Shown here: positions 30,401 to 42,640 of the stretch, piece after piece
How the letters are laid out: every line of letters begins with the position of its first letter
Position numbering within the stretch: the first letter of the stretch is position 1
Assembly (NCBI RefSeq): GCF_028640845.1
Contig: NC_080542.1
Coordinates: 61,517,064 to 61,581,063, forward strand
Source of the DNA: Ahaetulla prasina
Lineage: Eukaryota > Chordata > Lepidosauria > Squamata > Colubridae
DNA: 64,000 nucleotides
Direction of reading: 5' to 3'
Made by a program: the position numbers and the translations under genes
Notes under the pieces: generated by a model
The model's database searches: none
The model's input: the letters and a program-made list of their open reading frames with translations, nothing else
What the model was told of the DNA's origin: nothing

Positions 30401-32083
30401 AGTAAAGAATTTCTTTTTATTAGAATACAGTCTTCTGTAACATGCTTTGAAGATGCTTATTTTTTGTTTTACATAATTACATGATTTTTTTTTTAGCATT
30501 TCTAAATCATTTTGACTGTCATTTTAATCTAATTGACAAATTTTGCCCTGTTGGGTAAAATCCAATCAAGGAGGGCTTGTCTCTGAATCTTTCCCCTAAC
30601 CTTTAGAAATAGGAAATTAGTGAAAGGACCTGACAAAATTTGCTGTTTGTCAACAGAGTGGCTTAGTGATAGCTCCTAAGACTTTTAGTTACTGCGTCTC
30701 TTTAACAATTTATTTCATCCATGCCCTTTGCCACAAAGATACCTGTTTTCTTGCACTCTTAAATTTCTGTGTAGGTATGCACATTTTTCATAGTGCACTC
30801 TCTTTTCTTTTGTGATATACTTTTAAAACAAAGTATTACTTCTAATTGTAATAGTCATTCCATGGATGTTAAATGTTATCCAGTAAGTTATATGAGTTTA
30901 AACTAATCTTTTTGTACTGGCGTATCACTATAGAGGTGTAAAAAAGGTTGGTTGTTGTACTTAAATACCTGTCCTGCTGTTTTATATGGACATTGCTAGA
31001 TAAACCTACAATGGAACCCAAATGCTGCTTCAACATCCTATTTATAATTCTGATTTTTGAATCTATCCTCCAGATAACATGCTGAGGTGTATGTTCTGCA
31101 GAATTACCGGTTTCTGCTTCATCTGCAGAACTGCTGGAAATAACATTAAGGCTGCATTAAAGAACAGAATTTTTATGTACTTTGTTTTATTGATTTTATT
31201 TTATTAATTGTTTTTATTAATTCTTAATATTGGTAAAATTGAATGCAGATAAATTTTAAAAAGCATTTTGAAAAGGAACATGTTTTTATGAATTAATCTG
31301 GAAATTTAATTCTTACTTTCTTTGGGAATCATTGGATGTCCTTCAACTTGATCTTAACATTATTAAGCTTCAGTGTTCATATTTTCCTCAAATTTCATTT
31401 CTGGTTTATATCAGTATTAAACTGACAATATCCACATTTATGATGACTACACATTATGTGTATCCAATTTTAATGTGCTATTTCAGTAACGTAAACTGCA
31501 AAGTTTAGCAATTCTGGATTTAAAGAAGCATTTCTAAATGTTCAATATTAGGTTTAAAAATGGTAATTTCCTTACCCTTCTCTTTGATGAAAACTGATAA
31601 TTTTCCAGAGAATTCCACTCCTTGAGTCACAGTCCAATCAGTCATGAGTCACAGATATGTGTCAAATATAATAAGCCACAGCCTATTTTACCCAGGTTTT
31701 GTTGAATAACAATGGTATCTGAGTTTGCAGTTCTGAATAAGTTTTCACTTTACAAACCATGATGCTGAGTTTGCATAGCTCACCAAGCACAAACTCATGA
31801 TGCAGCCTAGTATGGTTTTATCAACTGATTCATCAATAGTTTCATACATAAAAATTGCATTTTACGAAATCAACTTATTTGGGATCATAGCCTATAGCTG
31901 TAATTTTATATACTTATGGTATGTATGTATCTTTTATGTGGCAGAAAGAAAGCCGAACAGGTAAGTTTTGAAGATATACATAGGCTTGACTCACATATCA
32001 TGCTTCAGCCATAGAGCAAGTTGTTTGATTGATGGGTTGTATGAATTCAGTTATAATGTGGGTTGTCTACCGTGGCTTCTGAC
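30401..32083. other. AT-rich stretch, nothing recognised
   Basis: Non-coding. A strong donor-like ACAG|GTAAGT lies at 31957-31966, but no convincing acceptor goes with it. Confidence 0.45.
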
Positions 32084-32233
32084 CAGGAATGAAATTCACT
32101 TACATTCCCTACTGTGTGCGCACAGAGAGGCTTAAATTGTCGCAAAAAAGTGATGTCATGATGTCCGTGTGGGTGGATGGAGCCTCCTACTGGTTCACCT
32201 GAGCCGGATAGAACCGGCTGAATTTCACTCCTG
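32084..32233. mobile_element. hAT-like non-autonomous element, 150 bp
   Basis: The ends CAGGAATGAAATTCA and TGAATTTCACTCCTG are clear inverted repeats. The possible 8-bp flanks match only partly. The inside has 'gtgggtggatggagcctcc' shared with the 17472 element. Confidence 0.7.
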
Positions 32234-32242
32234 CTTATTAGT

Positions 32243-32290
32243 CACATGTCTATGATTCTCTAATTCATATTAGAGAATCATAGACATGTG
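32243..32290. repeat. Perfect 22-bp inverted repeat with 4-base loop
   Basis: Two arms of 22 bp (32243-32264 and 32269-32290) are exact reverse complements around TCAT. The arms start CACATGTCTATG on the left and end CATAGACATGTG on the right. It lies ten bases after the hAT-like element. Confidence 0.97.
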
Positions 32291-34421
32291 GTGTTTTGTA
32301 TAAAATACTGAAATGATTATTAGAAATGTTTTATAACACAAAGTTGCCTAATTGGTGAAGACATCATTATCAGCAGAATTGCTTATTTATCTTTAGCCCC
32401 TTCTTACCATTTTCTATCATCTGTGTAACTGAAGACCAAAAGTAAAAAACATTGGATTACCAAGAAAACAATTGCTTTACAGTGTCTTAATTGTATTACT
32501 CCCCAAGAACCCATTAAATCTGCTTATGAGATATGGTTTATTAGTAGAAAATGCTCAAATCATGCTGGTTTAATGCTCTAATATCTTTTCCCCTCATCTG
32601 CTACTGATAGGCTGGTATTTACATGATACCCTAGTGTGATTGCCAACTGTCACAAATGTATATATAGCAGTTTTAGTTGGGTGACATTCCTTCCCACTCT
32701 TCTTCTGTAATACTGCTGCCATCCTAAAAATCAATAGGGACACAATTGCAATAAATCAGAGTTGATTGATTCTGATTGGAGGTCTTCCAGTCTAATCCTC
32801 TGCTCAAGCAGGAGACCCTATACTATTTCAAATATGAAGTCTCAGTATTTAATTGGAATTGCTAGTAAAGCTGTTAATTTTTTACTTGAAATGGTGCATT
32901 TCCTTCATGAGCTCATAAAGGCAACTTTCAGTACTTGCTAATAATTAAATACATTTATTAAACATCAACTGGACTAAATTATTTATTCAATTCAACAGGT
33001 TACTGGGTCCTGGAGGGATGACTATAACCAGCCAATGTAAGATTTTGAGGATAATCAAACTTTACAAAAGGCAAATATTCTGGCTCAGCATCCACCCCAT
33101 TCTTGACAATTTCAAACAACAGTTTGACTTTTATTAAATAATCTTTGCAGAATTATATCATAGCAATACAATAGTCTGATTCTAAAATGCAGTAGGAATA
33201 ATTTTATCGGCGAATGTTACAAATAAAAAGTATACAGAGTTACACTGTTTTCATTCTACAAGGGACTGTATTTGAGGAACTTTTTAAAAGAAACAATATA
33301 TAAGTAGCTTTTAAAGATGGAAAGCAACATCCCTTTTATAGGATTAAAATCCCTGAATTAAAGAACAACAATTATAAGGTAGCTTTTCTTCAGGAAACAA
33401 AAAGATTGTGGCCCAGAGAGGAAAAAATTTTCTTGGCTGCCTGAGCCCTAGCATACCCTTGCGATACTTTTAAGCCAAGATAAATGCAGAATTTTTATTC
33501 TTGCCTTTGAATAATATGAATTCTGAAGAAGTTTCTATTCATCTCTAATGAATTTTATGGATGAAGCATTTAAAAATTAGCTTCCATTTCTTTTTCTTTT
33601 GTTTCCTTTTGCATAGTTGGTTTCATGAAATCTCAGTGCTACATCTAGCCATTGCCCTCAGATGTGAGCCAGATTGACATCTTGTTTCTAGACCTGTAGA
33701 TCCTTACATTGTTCCAAAGAATAGTCGCCAATATAGCTAGTCCTCATTTAGTGACCAGTCACAATTACTAGGTGATGAAAAAGTAATGTTATAACTAATC
33801 CTTGCATTTATGATATTTACAGGTCTGTAAAAGCTGAAGTAAGCAGCTGCTTTGCTTAATGATCAGATTGTCAGTCCCAGTTTTAGACACAGAATAGAAC
33901 TATCCATATAGCCCAAAATCAGTAGTGTCAATCTCCTATTGCCAACTGGGTAAAAAATGAATAATGGCGAGGGTTAGAATTAGAGAGAGTTAGACAGGAG
34001 AGAATATTGGGAGAAGGGAAGGCAATTGTTTTCCTTCTTTCCTGCAGTTTTCTCAAAGCAATGTTACCTGTTATCAATAATTATTATTTACTGAATGAAC
34101 TCAGTCACTGAAATAATGCACTTATTCCTCATTTCTTATTTATATATTGTAAAGACGATTTCTTTGTATTTCTACAAACTTCAAGTCTTTCCTTCCATTC
34201 TGCTATTTCCTTTTATGTGAGTGAAATGTTATTGCTATTTACTGTTAAATGCAGTTCTTTTTATTTATAAATATGTTTGTAAATGATACTCTTTGATACG
34301 GTTTAAAGTATTATTTCGTATGTGTTACAATTGTTTTAATATTTGCTTCACCAGCTTTTCTAGTGTAAATATATCCTTGTTAATTTCTTCTGAAATTGTT
34401 CTTTTACTTCCTTCCTTCCAG
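32291..34421. other. AT-rich stretch with one small CR1 tail
   Basis: Only 32770-32850 is recognisable, a CR1 3' end on the minus strand ('ggaggtcttccagtctaatc', 'caagcaggagaccctatac'). The rest shows no gene or repeat. Confidence 0.5.
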
Positions 34422-34534
34422 GCAGAAGACTTAGCTTCAGACTCTTGTGTATTCAAGAATAAACACTTTTAAGAAATCCAAATCTTGTAATACCTGCAAT
34501 CAAATAAGCAATTCCAATGGTATTTCATGCAGAG
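34422..34534 (+). other. TNS3: Candidate 5'UTR exon (113 bp)
   Basis: A strong acceptor (TTACTTCCTTCCTTCCAG|GC) and a fair donor (AGAG|GTAAAC) bound a 113-bp segment with no repeat similarity. It contains in-frame stops, so it would be non-coding. It lies on the same strand and upstream of the tensin coding exon. Splice sites are the only evidence. Confidence 0.3.
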
Positions 34535-34559
34535 GTAAACTTTACTATCTTGCATTTAT

Positions 34560-34708
34560 ATTGCTTTTTTTAATTTTAATTATTCATTTATTAAATTTGT
34601 TTGTCTCCCATCTCACTGCAATGCAACTCTGGGTGGCTTACAGCATCAAAATAAAAGCATAAATATATATGTAAATGTATAAAATCACAATAAACTTGAA
34701 ATGTAAAA
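34560..34708 (-). mobile_element. L2-type LINE 3' tail
   Basis: The plus strand has 'tttattaaatttgtttgtct', then 'cccatctcactgcaatgc' and 'actctgggtggcttacag', the reversed end of an L2-like LINE as at 29030. The hAT at 34709 follows directly. Confidence 0.55.
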
Positions 34709-35279
34709 TTTGTTACTGGTTCTGTAGGCGTGGCTTGGGGGGGTAATGTGACTGGGCGGGCATGGCCAACTTTTTTTTTTTAATCTTTTAAAAGCATTTT
34801 TTCTCTTCGGCCAAAGAGGTTGTAAAAAATGCTTTTAAAAGCCTGTGACGATCAGGCAACTCATCTGGGATCGCCAGAGGAAAAAAAGCTTTTAAACGGT
34901 TCTGACGATCCCAGCTGTGTTGCCTGAGTGCCAGAACTTTTAAAAACATTTTTTCTACAACTTCTTCAGCTGAAGAGCTTGTAGAAAACATGCTTTTAAA
35001 GGGTTCTGATGATCGGGCAACTTAGCTGGGATCGCCAGAAGAAAAAAAGCTTTCAAAGGTTCTGATGATCCCACCTGAGCCGCACGATCATCAGAGGCTG
35101 TTTTTTTTACTTTTAAAAGCATTTTTTGGGCAGAAGGAAAAATGCTTTTAGAAATAAAAAAAAACTGATGATCGCGCAGCTCAGCTGGGGCGGGGGGGGA
35201 GGGATTTTTGCTACCGGTTCTCTGAACCACGTGCTGCCATCACTACCGGATTGGGCGATCCGGTCCGATTTCACCCCTG
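34709..35279. mobile_element. hAT non-autonomous element with repeated palindromic core
   Basis: The right end reads CGATTTCACCCCTG. The left part begins 'tgttactggttctgtagg' and the terminal few bases seem lost. Between lies a module of about 150-175 bp repeated three times (starts near 34786, 34937 and 35111). Each module is itself near-palindromic around CTTTTAAAAGCATTTTTTC / GAAAAATGCTTTTAAAAG. One copy of the same module is found in the 52497 element. Confidence 0.75.
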
Positions 35280-35284
35280 GTCAA

Positions 35285-35430
35285 GGCCATAGCAGAGAAG
35301 GCTCTTCTCCTGGACCCCAGCAGCCATTTTTTTTTGGGACTGACGATATCTGCAGCATGCTTCCTCCTTCGGCACAAGTGGGGCAGGCCTGTTCTGTGGG
35401 GTGAGACAGTTCCTCAAATAATCTGGACAC
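35285..35430 (-). mobile_element. L2-type LINE fragment
   Basis: The plus strand 'gagaaggctcttctcctgga', 'cccagcagccat' and a distant 'cctcaaataatctggac' follow the order of reversed L2 coding sequence (compare 57595-57730). Weakly conserved. Confidence 0.45.
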
Positions 35431-36375
35431 ATGACATGAAGGTAAAATAAATATCTTGAATTGCACTTGGGAGCAAACCAACTGCTAGTGCAGCTGACAA
35501 AACAGTGGTATAATTTGGGGCAATCTAGGGACCCCAAAAATTGTGTGCGCTGCTGCACTGTGCACAATTTGAAGCTTCCAAATGCTCTTCAAGGGTAGAA
35601 CTTCCATGCTCCGCTTCCTGCACATAATGGGTTCCAACAGGCCTTTTCCCATTCCCACTGGGTCTTCCAGGCCTTAGCCCTGATTCCCACCACACCAGGC
35701 CAAACACTTTTCTCCTCATTTATCTTTTGAAGAGCTCCAAACCTTCCAGACTGCTGGAATGACTTGCTTCTTTGCATAACTGGCACAATTCTGAAAGCAG
35801 CTGCCATTTTGTCCCACCCACAGAATGGCAGCTGCATTTGGGCACCGCCATAAGTCATGGGAACAAATTGCTTTGCAGTCATAAAAAGGTCTGTACAGTG
35901 TTTTGGACTCTTTCTGCAGCACTCAGAAGCTACTGCAGCACTGTGCAGACCTCTCTACAGCAGCAAAGCAAATCAGTTTTGTCTGGTGTCTGGCACTTTG
36001 TCCCTGCCCAACAGTGAATAGGACAAAATAGTGGTTGAATTTGGACCACTGCCACATGGCTCAGGGACACATAGCCTCCCTCCTTCTATAACATGAAATC
36101 TGGAGAGCTTCAAAAGGTAAGTGTAGCAATGTTAGGCCTGTGGGGAGCCGACTCAAGCTCTGCAGGGTTCCAGCAGGGTGGGATGAGGGGAAAGAGGTGG
36201 GAGGGCACTACAGTGGCTCTGTGGTGTGTCATAAGGGTGAATGACTGCAGCACTGCATCAGTCATAATTTTGAAATGGATCACATGTAGCTTTGGGGTGG
36301 GGGAAGTGTCTGTTGTAACTTCAAATGTTCATTAAATGCCCTGTTTTACCTCAAGGATTTTTAGTCAATCTACTG
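35431..36375. other. Unclassified, GC-moderate stretch
   Basis: Richer in GC than the surroundings. It contains a 12-bp perfect inverted repeat GCAGCTGCCATT / AATGGCAGCTGC near 35800-35836. No gene or known repeat recognised. Confidence 0.35.
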
Positions 36376-36490
36376 TACCTCTTTCAAGAAGAGATTGGAC
36401 AGTCATTTGTCCAGAATGCTTGAGCAGGATATTGGCTAGGAGACTTCCAAGGTCCCTTCCAACCCAATTATTTTATATTCTATATTTTTA
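36376..36490 (+). mobile_element. CR1 LINE 3' end
   Basis: The text 'aagagattggacagtcattt', 'gcttgagcaggatattgg' and 'acttccaaggtcccttcc' is the CR1 3' end on the plus strand, ending in ATTTTATATTCTATATT. Confidence 0.85.
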
Positions 36491-37870
36491 AAGAGGCCTT
36501 GGTTCACTTGCTCCTCAAGAAACCATCATTGAACCCAACTTGTCTGAACAATTTTCATCCAGTTTTCCACCTCTTCTTTTTAGGTCACAGCTGTGGATGA
36601 TCTCTGGTGAGAGTGGGATGAAAGTAATGCATCCATCCTACCTCTCCTTGAACTATTGACTGATTATGATACCATTGACCATGGCATCTTTTTGGGTCGA
36701 GTGCAGGATTTGGGGCTGAGTGGCACAGTACTGTGCTGGTTTAGTTCTTTTCACTACCAACCTAAATGGTTGATAGTGAGCAAGATGCCCCGTCCATAGC
36801 TACTCCTTTGTGGGATACAACACGGTTTGTTACTCTCTTTGCTCCTTTTTAACTTCTACATAAAACTCCTGGATAAGATCATCTGATGCCATTGGTGAGA
36901 TGTCATTAGTATGCTGATGATACACAGCTTTAAATCAGCATCCCCACTGATCCAAGCAATGTTATGGTTTCAGTTTAACCCTGGCAAGATGGAGAGGCTC
37001 TGGGTATAAGGGATTCAAGATCCGGTTGTTTATGATCTTTAGTTCAGGATTGGATTGCACTACCCCAAAAAGATTTGTTTGTAACCTGGAGGTTCTCATG
37101 GACTCATAATTCCTGCTTAGAGTAGGTGAAAGTCATGGCTAGGAGGGCCTTTACACAACTTTATGTTATGTACCATTGTGCCTTATCTGGAACAGATTGT
37201 GTGCATCCTACACAGTCACTCATACTCTAGTCTCAACTCTACTCATAGAGTAGAGTTATAGAAGGAGACAGATTGGATTATTGCAATGTGTTCCTCATGG
37301 GGCTATCCTTGAAAAATATTTGGAAGCTGTAATTGATGCAGAATGCAACAATGCACACAGTTCTGGGGGCCCCTAGTGTGGTACATATAATTCATCTATT
37401 GCGTGTGCTGCATTTGTTATCAATTTGCTTCTGAGTTCAATTCAAGGTGATGGTGAAGTCCTATGTGGCATATCCAAGGAGCCATGTTACCACAATGGGA
37501 CTAGCACATCCCACTCATACCAGCAGAAGCAGCCTGCTACAGATTTCACCTGCTAAGGAATTCCAGCAGGCATGGTCAGGGAGAAGAGCCTTTTCCAATG
37601 TGGACCTGATCCTTGGAACACTCTATCATTGGTGATGAGAATTACTCCCACCCTTTGAGCCTTCCAGAAGGGCATTAAAACCTGGTTTTGCAAGTTGGCT
37701 TTATCTTGGAAGAAGACACTCACTGCTGGAGATGGTTGACAGATAAGAAGACCTCATCCTTGTTCTTTGTGACTCTTGGTTTCAGTTTGTTCTGTTTATA
37801 CAATCTGTATGTTGTCTAAGGTTGTCTTATCAGGGATACATGTTGCATATAAATTTAATAACTGAATGAG
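36491..37870 (+). mobile_element. L2-type LINE, old copy with RT remnants
   Basis: Decayed reading frames in order: a DYDTIDHGIFLGRV-type stretch (near 36665-36710) corresponding to LDLSAAFDTIDH, then VLCWF and LLFNFYIKLLDKI. After these come LNPGKMERLWV (36980-37005), a DYCN stretch (37275) and the C-terminal F.VMVKSYVAYP area. The order matches the L2 copies at 18832 and 42760. Many stops and indels make it inactive. Confidence 0.65.
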
Positions 37871-38335
37871 TAAATGAATGAATGAATGTTGTATTTCTTG
37901 AAAAGAAATCCATTATTTGGAATGCCAAAATATGACAGAAGTATAAGTATATCACAGCTGAAGGTTTTTAAGTCTATGTAAATATGCAATATGTTTGGGC
38001 AAAAGTGTAGAGGGCAACAGTTTTTGAACCAAGGTACCTAAAATTGGTTAAATAACAAAGCATCAAAAAATTCAACTCTTGTAGGGTTGACATTTGATAA
38101 GTTGTGGCTTCTTTAGCATTGTTGCACTGCCAGTCAGCTGCACTCACATGATCATCATTTCCAATTCTCTCTGTTAGCTTCTCACAAGGAAAGTTAATGG
38201 GGAAGCTGGCAGGAAATCAGAAGTCCATGGCCAGAAGACAAACTGCTGCTGGAGGGGGAGGGGGGAAATGAAGGTGTGTGCAAAGATACATGGGCGGTGC
38301 TGAGAGAAGTACTACAGTCATTGGCAAGGTTATTT
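37871..38335. other. Non-coding stretch, nothing recognised
   Basis: A short (AATG)n run at 37866-37890 ends the LINE copy. The rest is not recognised. Confidence 0.45.
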
Positions 38336-38339
38336 GAGA

Positions 38340-38770
38340 AGCAACATATGGGTCATGAGGTTGCAATGGTGTGTATGATAGACACTGTGTGGGTTGGGCT
38401 TGGTGTTTAAGAGGTTCTTCATGGACCAGAGACATTGTGCAGGGATATGCAAGAGGTGACACCGGGGTTTGGAAGAGTGTGAAAGAGGAGCCAAATATGT
38501 CTGGCACAGAATGTGAGGGTGCAAAGAGATACACGAGAGACATCATAAAACTAAAAGAGTGGGGAGGTATATGAAAATGTGCAAGAGGAACTAAATGGGT
38601 TGAGGAGTATGAGGGAATGCATGAGAGATACTATGTAGTGGAGTAGAATGTGTGTGAGTATGAAGGTATGCAAGAGGTGCAGTGTGGGTTGGAGAGAATA
38701 TGAGAAAGTAGGTGAGAGGTACTGGGTGACCCAGGGGAGGGTGTAAGATATGGGTGCAAGCATGGGTCAG
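38340..38770. repeat. Degenerate minisatellite
   Basis: Imperfect units of roughly 45-60 bp built around GTATGCAAGAGGTG / CATGAGAGATACT / GTGAGAGGTACTGGGT words recur at least seven times on the plus strand. Open frames on the minus strand here (Ser/His/Pro-rich) arise from the repeat and are not genes. Confidence 0.6.
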
Positions 38771-39298
38771 GGAGGGGATGTGAATTAGAACAATAAAGAA
38801 AATAATGTGTATTGGAATGATCCTATTTTTAATTTTAAGGTTGTTCACTTTTTTTGTGACATTTGAATATACTGTAGACTAAACTCTCACTGCTAAGCCA
38901 AATAAAAAGATATTAGTCCAAAGCCTGGATTCAGCAGTGATCCCTAAGTATTCCTTTCTCCTGATACCACGAGCATTGGCATGCTGGTCATTTAGCAAGC
39001 CTCAGTAGTAATATGTCATTTTGAAGAAATAGTTTTCAAATTCTAAGTGGCAGATAGCTGAACCAATCACTTGGTGCATGGGCAGTAAAAATATTTCTTT
39101 TTTCAGTCACTGAAATTGTCGTTTGTCTAGGCCACAAATAAGGAACATTTAGAATAAGTATGTCAGACCAAGAGAAGAGCAGGAATTTGGAGTTCATTGT
39201 AGGAGACAAAGCTTAGTGTACTGCCGAGAATTGGAGAATGGAAAGGTATCTAGAGACAGTTCCCTTATCCCATCTCTTGATCAGTACCCTCACAAACT
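38771..39298. other. Non-coding stretch, nothing recognised
   Basis: No gene or repeat recognised. Confidence 0.4.
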
Positions 39299-39306
39299 TC
39301 ATAGGG

Positions 39307-39621
39307 CAGGAATCTGCAACCTTAAACACTCAAAGAAAAGAAAACACTAGGAGCCACAAAACCTTTATGGTGCCTGCCTATTTCTTGAGCGGCTACAAAA
39401 CTAGCATATATAATTGAATTAAACATTCGGTTTTCTTCTGAAACTTTTCTTTTCTTGGATTTATCCATGGTTGGTCTACTGGGGTTGAAAAGCTCAATAA
39501 ATTGCGTGCCGGCGGGTGTTGCACATTAGCAGTTGTGACACATATTTTGAGCGACAGGGAGCTGCAGCAGAGGATTGAAAGAGCCACATGTGGTTCCAGA
39601 GCTGCAGGTTGCTGACCCCTG
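39307..39621. mobile_element. hAT non-autonomous element, 315 bp
   Basis: The left end CAGGAATCTGCAACCTT and right end CAGGTTGCTGACCCCTG are inverted repeats. The octamer TCATAGGG flanks it exactly (39299-39306 and 39622-39629). The inside includes 'gccacatgtggttccagag'. No transposase. Confidence 0.92.
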
Positions 39622-39629
39622 TCATAGGG

Positions 39630-40879
39630 CCTCTTCTTAAGCCCTCTCCCCACCTTATAATTGGAGAATTGCAAATCAGTACTCAGGAAATCTATAGCTT
39701 GAATATAGGTGTTGGGATATCCCTGTTTACGATGCTTGAGGAATAGCTGTCACCTTCTGAATGTTGGAGGATTTTGTTGTGTCTTCTTTTGATAAAAATT
39801 GTGTTCAGTCACAGTAGAATTAGCAGCAGATAATTATAATATAATGCACCCACTGCAGAGATACAAGCTTTTCTGCTATAATGTAGAATTATAATGCAGA
39901 ATTTTTTGCTTAGTTTTTGAAGTTTTGTAAAATTGGATAAAAATAATATACATTTTAAGTATTATATTTGCTAATATATTGTGGCACATTGCTGAAACAT
40001 TCATTCATGACTTTTGATTTCTGGTTAATGTTCATAAAATACTATGCAACCATCCTATGATTTTAATAACATGCCATCATTTTCAAATGTACTGGCAGAC
40101 CAAAAAAAAAAAGTCATGCATTAATATGTGATAGAGAGATCAAGTATAGAATTCTTAACTGTGATAACTTCAGTGTTTATAGCCTCTTTTATATTATGAA
40201 ATTAGCCAATTAAGAAAGTCTACTGTTGGAGAGGAATTTATATATGTATTATTTACATGTATTATTTGAATCTGCTCTGCGAAAAATCCCCCAGTCATTC
40301 CAATTATGAATTAACAGAACCTTTGGAGAAATTTTGTTCCTTTTATTGCGCGGGAACCTCATCTTCTAAATAAGAATTGCAATAAATATACTTTTAAACT
40401 ATTCAGTTTAATTCAGTAAATTCAGTTTCCTGAGTGTTGCAAAAGTAATTTCAGTTTTAAATCAAGTCACATGATTGCATCACTTATGGTCACTTGAGAG
40501 TCAGTAAGAATTTATGATTCATTATGGTCTTCAGGCGCTTCATTGGGTTTTAACTACCACCCTGGAAATAAATTACAAATCACTTACTCTATTTTCTGAT
40601 ATCTGTGAGTGCCTAATTCTTCTGAAAGTTATTTAAGGTGTACCTCATATAGAACAAAGCACATAGAGAAGTTTTGAAAGGAACTACTTAGATGATTATA
40701 AGACAAGGGAAAAATATGGATTCCATTGGTTTCTCCTAATTAAAAGAAATGGCTGAACATCTACAATATTCAGTAAAAGAGAACTTCCAGAATTGAATAT
40801 ACAAAAATAATCTGAGGATACTTTTTATATGTGTGGTATTACCTTGCAGTAATTCCATTTTTTTCTTTTTTCTTTTTAG
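39630..40879. other. AT-rich stretch, nothing recognised
   Basis: Non-coding. It ends in the pyrimidine-rich acceptor of the candidate exon at 40880. Confidence 0.45.
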
Positions 40880-40917
40880 TTTGCAAATATTTCTGTAACA
40901 GGAAATGTAAACCAAAG
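40880..40917 (+). other. TNS3: Candidate 5'UTR exon (38 bp)
   Basis: A long pyrimidine tract ending TTTTCTTTTTAG precedes it and a consensus donor AAAG|GTAAGG follows. There is no repeat similarity. Splice consensus and strand agreement with the tensin exon are the only support. Confidence 0.35.
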
Positions 40918-41444
40918 GTAAGGTTTTAGTTTTCTACATTATTAACAGTGTTAATTCAGATTCAGAAATGTACATTCCCAAAGATTTTATGTTTTTTTAG
41001 CATATCAGTATTTTGAGACTTAACATGCAATCATATTACAAGTTATCTAGGACAATGAATGGAATTAAAGGCAGTAAATTAATACATACATACATACATA
41101 CAAGATAATAATTGTTTTCAAACGTGTCTTGATTTCTTGTAAGCTGCAAGGGAAATTGTTGAACAGGAGAGTGAAAAGTTAAATAAGTGCATTTTGATGC
41201 CTGTGTATAGCAATATACCTGCAAATATCTCTTTTTTAATTTGTCAGGTCCTATTTCTGCTTCTGAAACTTTTAAAGATAATATCTTACTTGAAACACAA
41301 TAATTTAAAATTAAAGTGCACGTTTGTATATACAAAAGAGTTTGTTTTTTACCTAACAATTTTAATTTTTTTAAGACATACCATTTTTTTTTCAGTTGTT
41401 ACTCACGGAAATTAATAATATAATATATTTTAAAAACTGACAAA
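40918..41444. other. AT-rich stretch with (ATAC)n
   Basis: Holds a short (ATAC)5 repeat at 41083-41102. Nothing else recognised. Confidence 0.5.
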
Positions 41445-41675
41445 GCCAGTTTGGTCTAATGTTTAAGGCATCAAGCTAGAAAGCAGGAGATTGTGAGTTC
41501 AAGTCCCATCTTAGTCATGAATTCCAGCTGGGTGATCTTGAGCCAGTCACTCTCTCTCGCAATCCAATGAACCTTACAAAGTTGTTATTGTGGGGACAAT
41601 AGGAATAGGAAGAGGAAAGGTGTGTTGCATATATTCACTGTCTTGACTTATTTGATAAATGAAAAAAAAATACGG
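41445..41675 (+). mobile_element. tRNA-derived SINE
   Basis: A box TGGTCTAATGTTTAAGG (41452-41468), B box GTTCAAGTCC (41497-41506), then 'agctgggtgatcttgagcc' and 'agtcactctctctcgcaatc'. The 3' part 'gttgttattgtggggacaat' and a TTGATAAATG end follow a widespread squamate tRNA SINE. It is moderately diverged. Confidence 0.8.
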
Positions 41676-41894
41676 TCTTCAAATTCCTGGAAAATTACTC
41701 ATAACGTTCTATTCACAATGATTAGCTGCTTTAATCATTGTGAAGAGAAGACTAGATAATCTCTGCTGAATATTGATTACACTTTTTAATCTGTTACATA
41801 TTATCTATATCCCTTTTTTCTCTTCTTGATATGACACATTCTTATTGTGAAATGTAAGGGTAATTTCAGATTTGTTTGTGAGAACAGAAATCTA

Positions 41895-42640
41895 AAATAC
41901 TAGCTGGACGCCCATGCTTCGCTACGAAACTATGTGCTCGGGCTTGATAAATTGACACTTACAGCCTGAAACTTAATGTAGAATGTGTAACTCCGTAGCA
42001 TCAGAATGTATTAATATAATGCAACTGGCAGTTGGAACAGAGGGGGAGTGGGAGTAGAATGTCCCAGCCCACAGCATCCATCAATATTCATCTGGCTAGC
42101 ATCCTGTCAGTGTGTGAGAGAGTTGAGTGGTGTTTGGAAACTCAGATAGTATTTGATGTGTGAGCAAGAAGGAGACAGGAAGGAGGCTGGGTATAGCTTT
42201 AGCTCAACTGTTCTGTAGTAAAGCTGCTTGCTGCTGTGAAAGTAAAACTGAAAGTGAAACTCCTCTCCTCTGCTTGTGTTTTGCGTTTGGAACTGATTTC
42301 TTTTGAGGTAGGGAATGGGGGGTAGAACTCCTTAGCATCAGAGTGTGGAACATATTTCTTTTCAGATGGGGAGGGGGAATAGAACTCCTTAGCATCAGAG
42401 GACTGTTTGGATAGTGAAACAGTATTTGCTGTGTGAGCAAGGAGACAGGAAGGAGGCTGGACATGGCTTAGCTCAACTGTTCTGTAGTAAAGCTGCTTGC
42501 TGCTGTGAAAATAAAACTGAAAGTAAAACTCCTCTGCTTGTGTTTTGCATTTGGAACAGATTTCTTTTCAGGTGGGGAGGGGGAGTAGAACACCTTAGCG
42601 TCAGAGTACGTTAATAATAATATAGGAAATGATGGTCATT
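41895..42640. repeat. Unclassified repeat with internal duplication
   Basis: It opens with 'ctagctggacgcccatgctt' and 'cgctacgaaac', a start I associate with dispersed reptile repeats but cannot name. Inside, about 42131-42330 and 42407-42600 are direct copies, both holding GCTTGCTGCTGTGAAA and a CAGGAAGGAGGCTGG word. The phrase CTCCTTAGCATCAGAG recurs three times. No coding capacity is seen. Confidence 0.5.

Noticed and set aside
31921..31966. Possible exon ending at the ideal donor ACAG|GTAAGT
   Set aside because: The only nearby acceptor leaves about 17 bases, and no better one is visible upstream. It remains an isolated donor.
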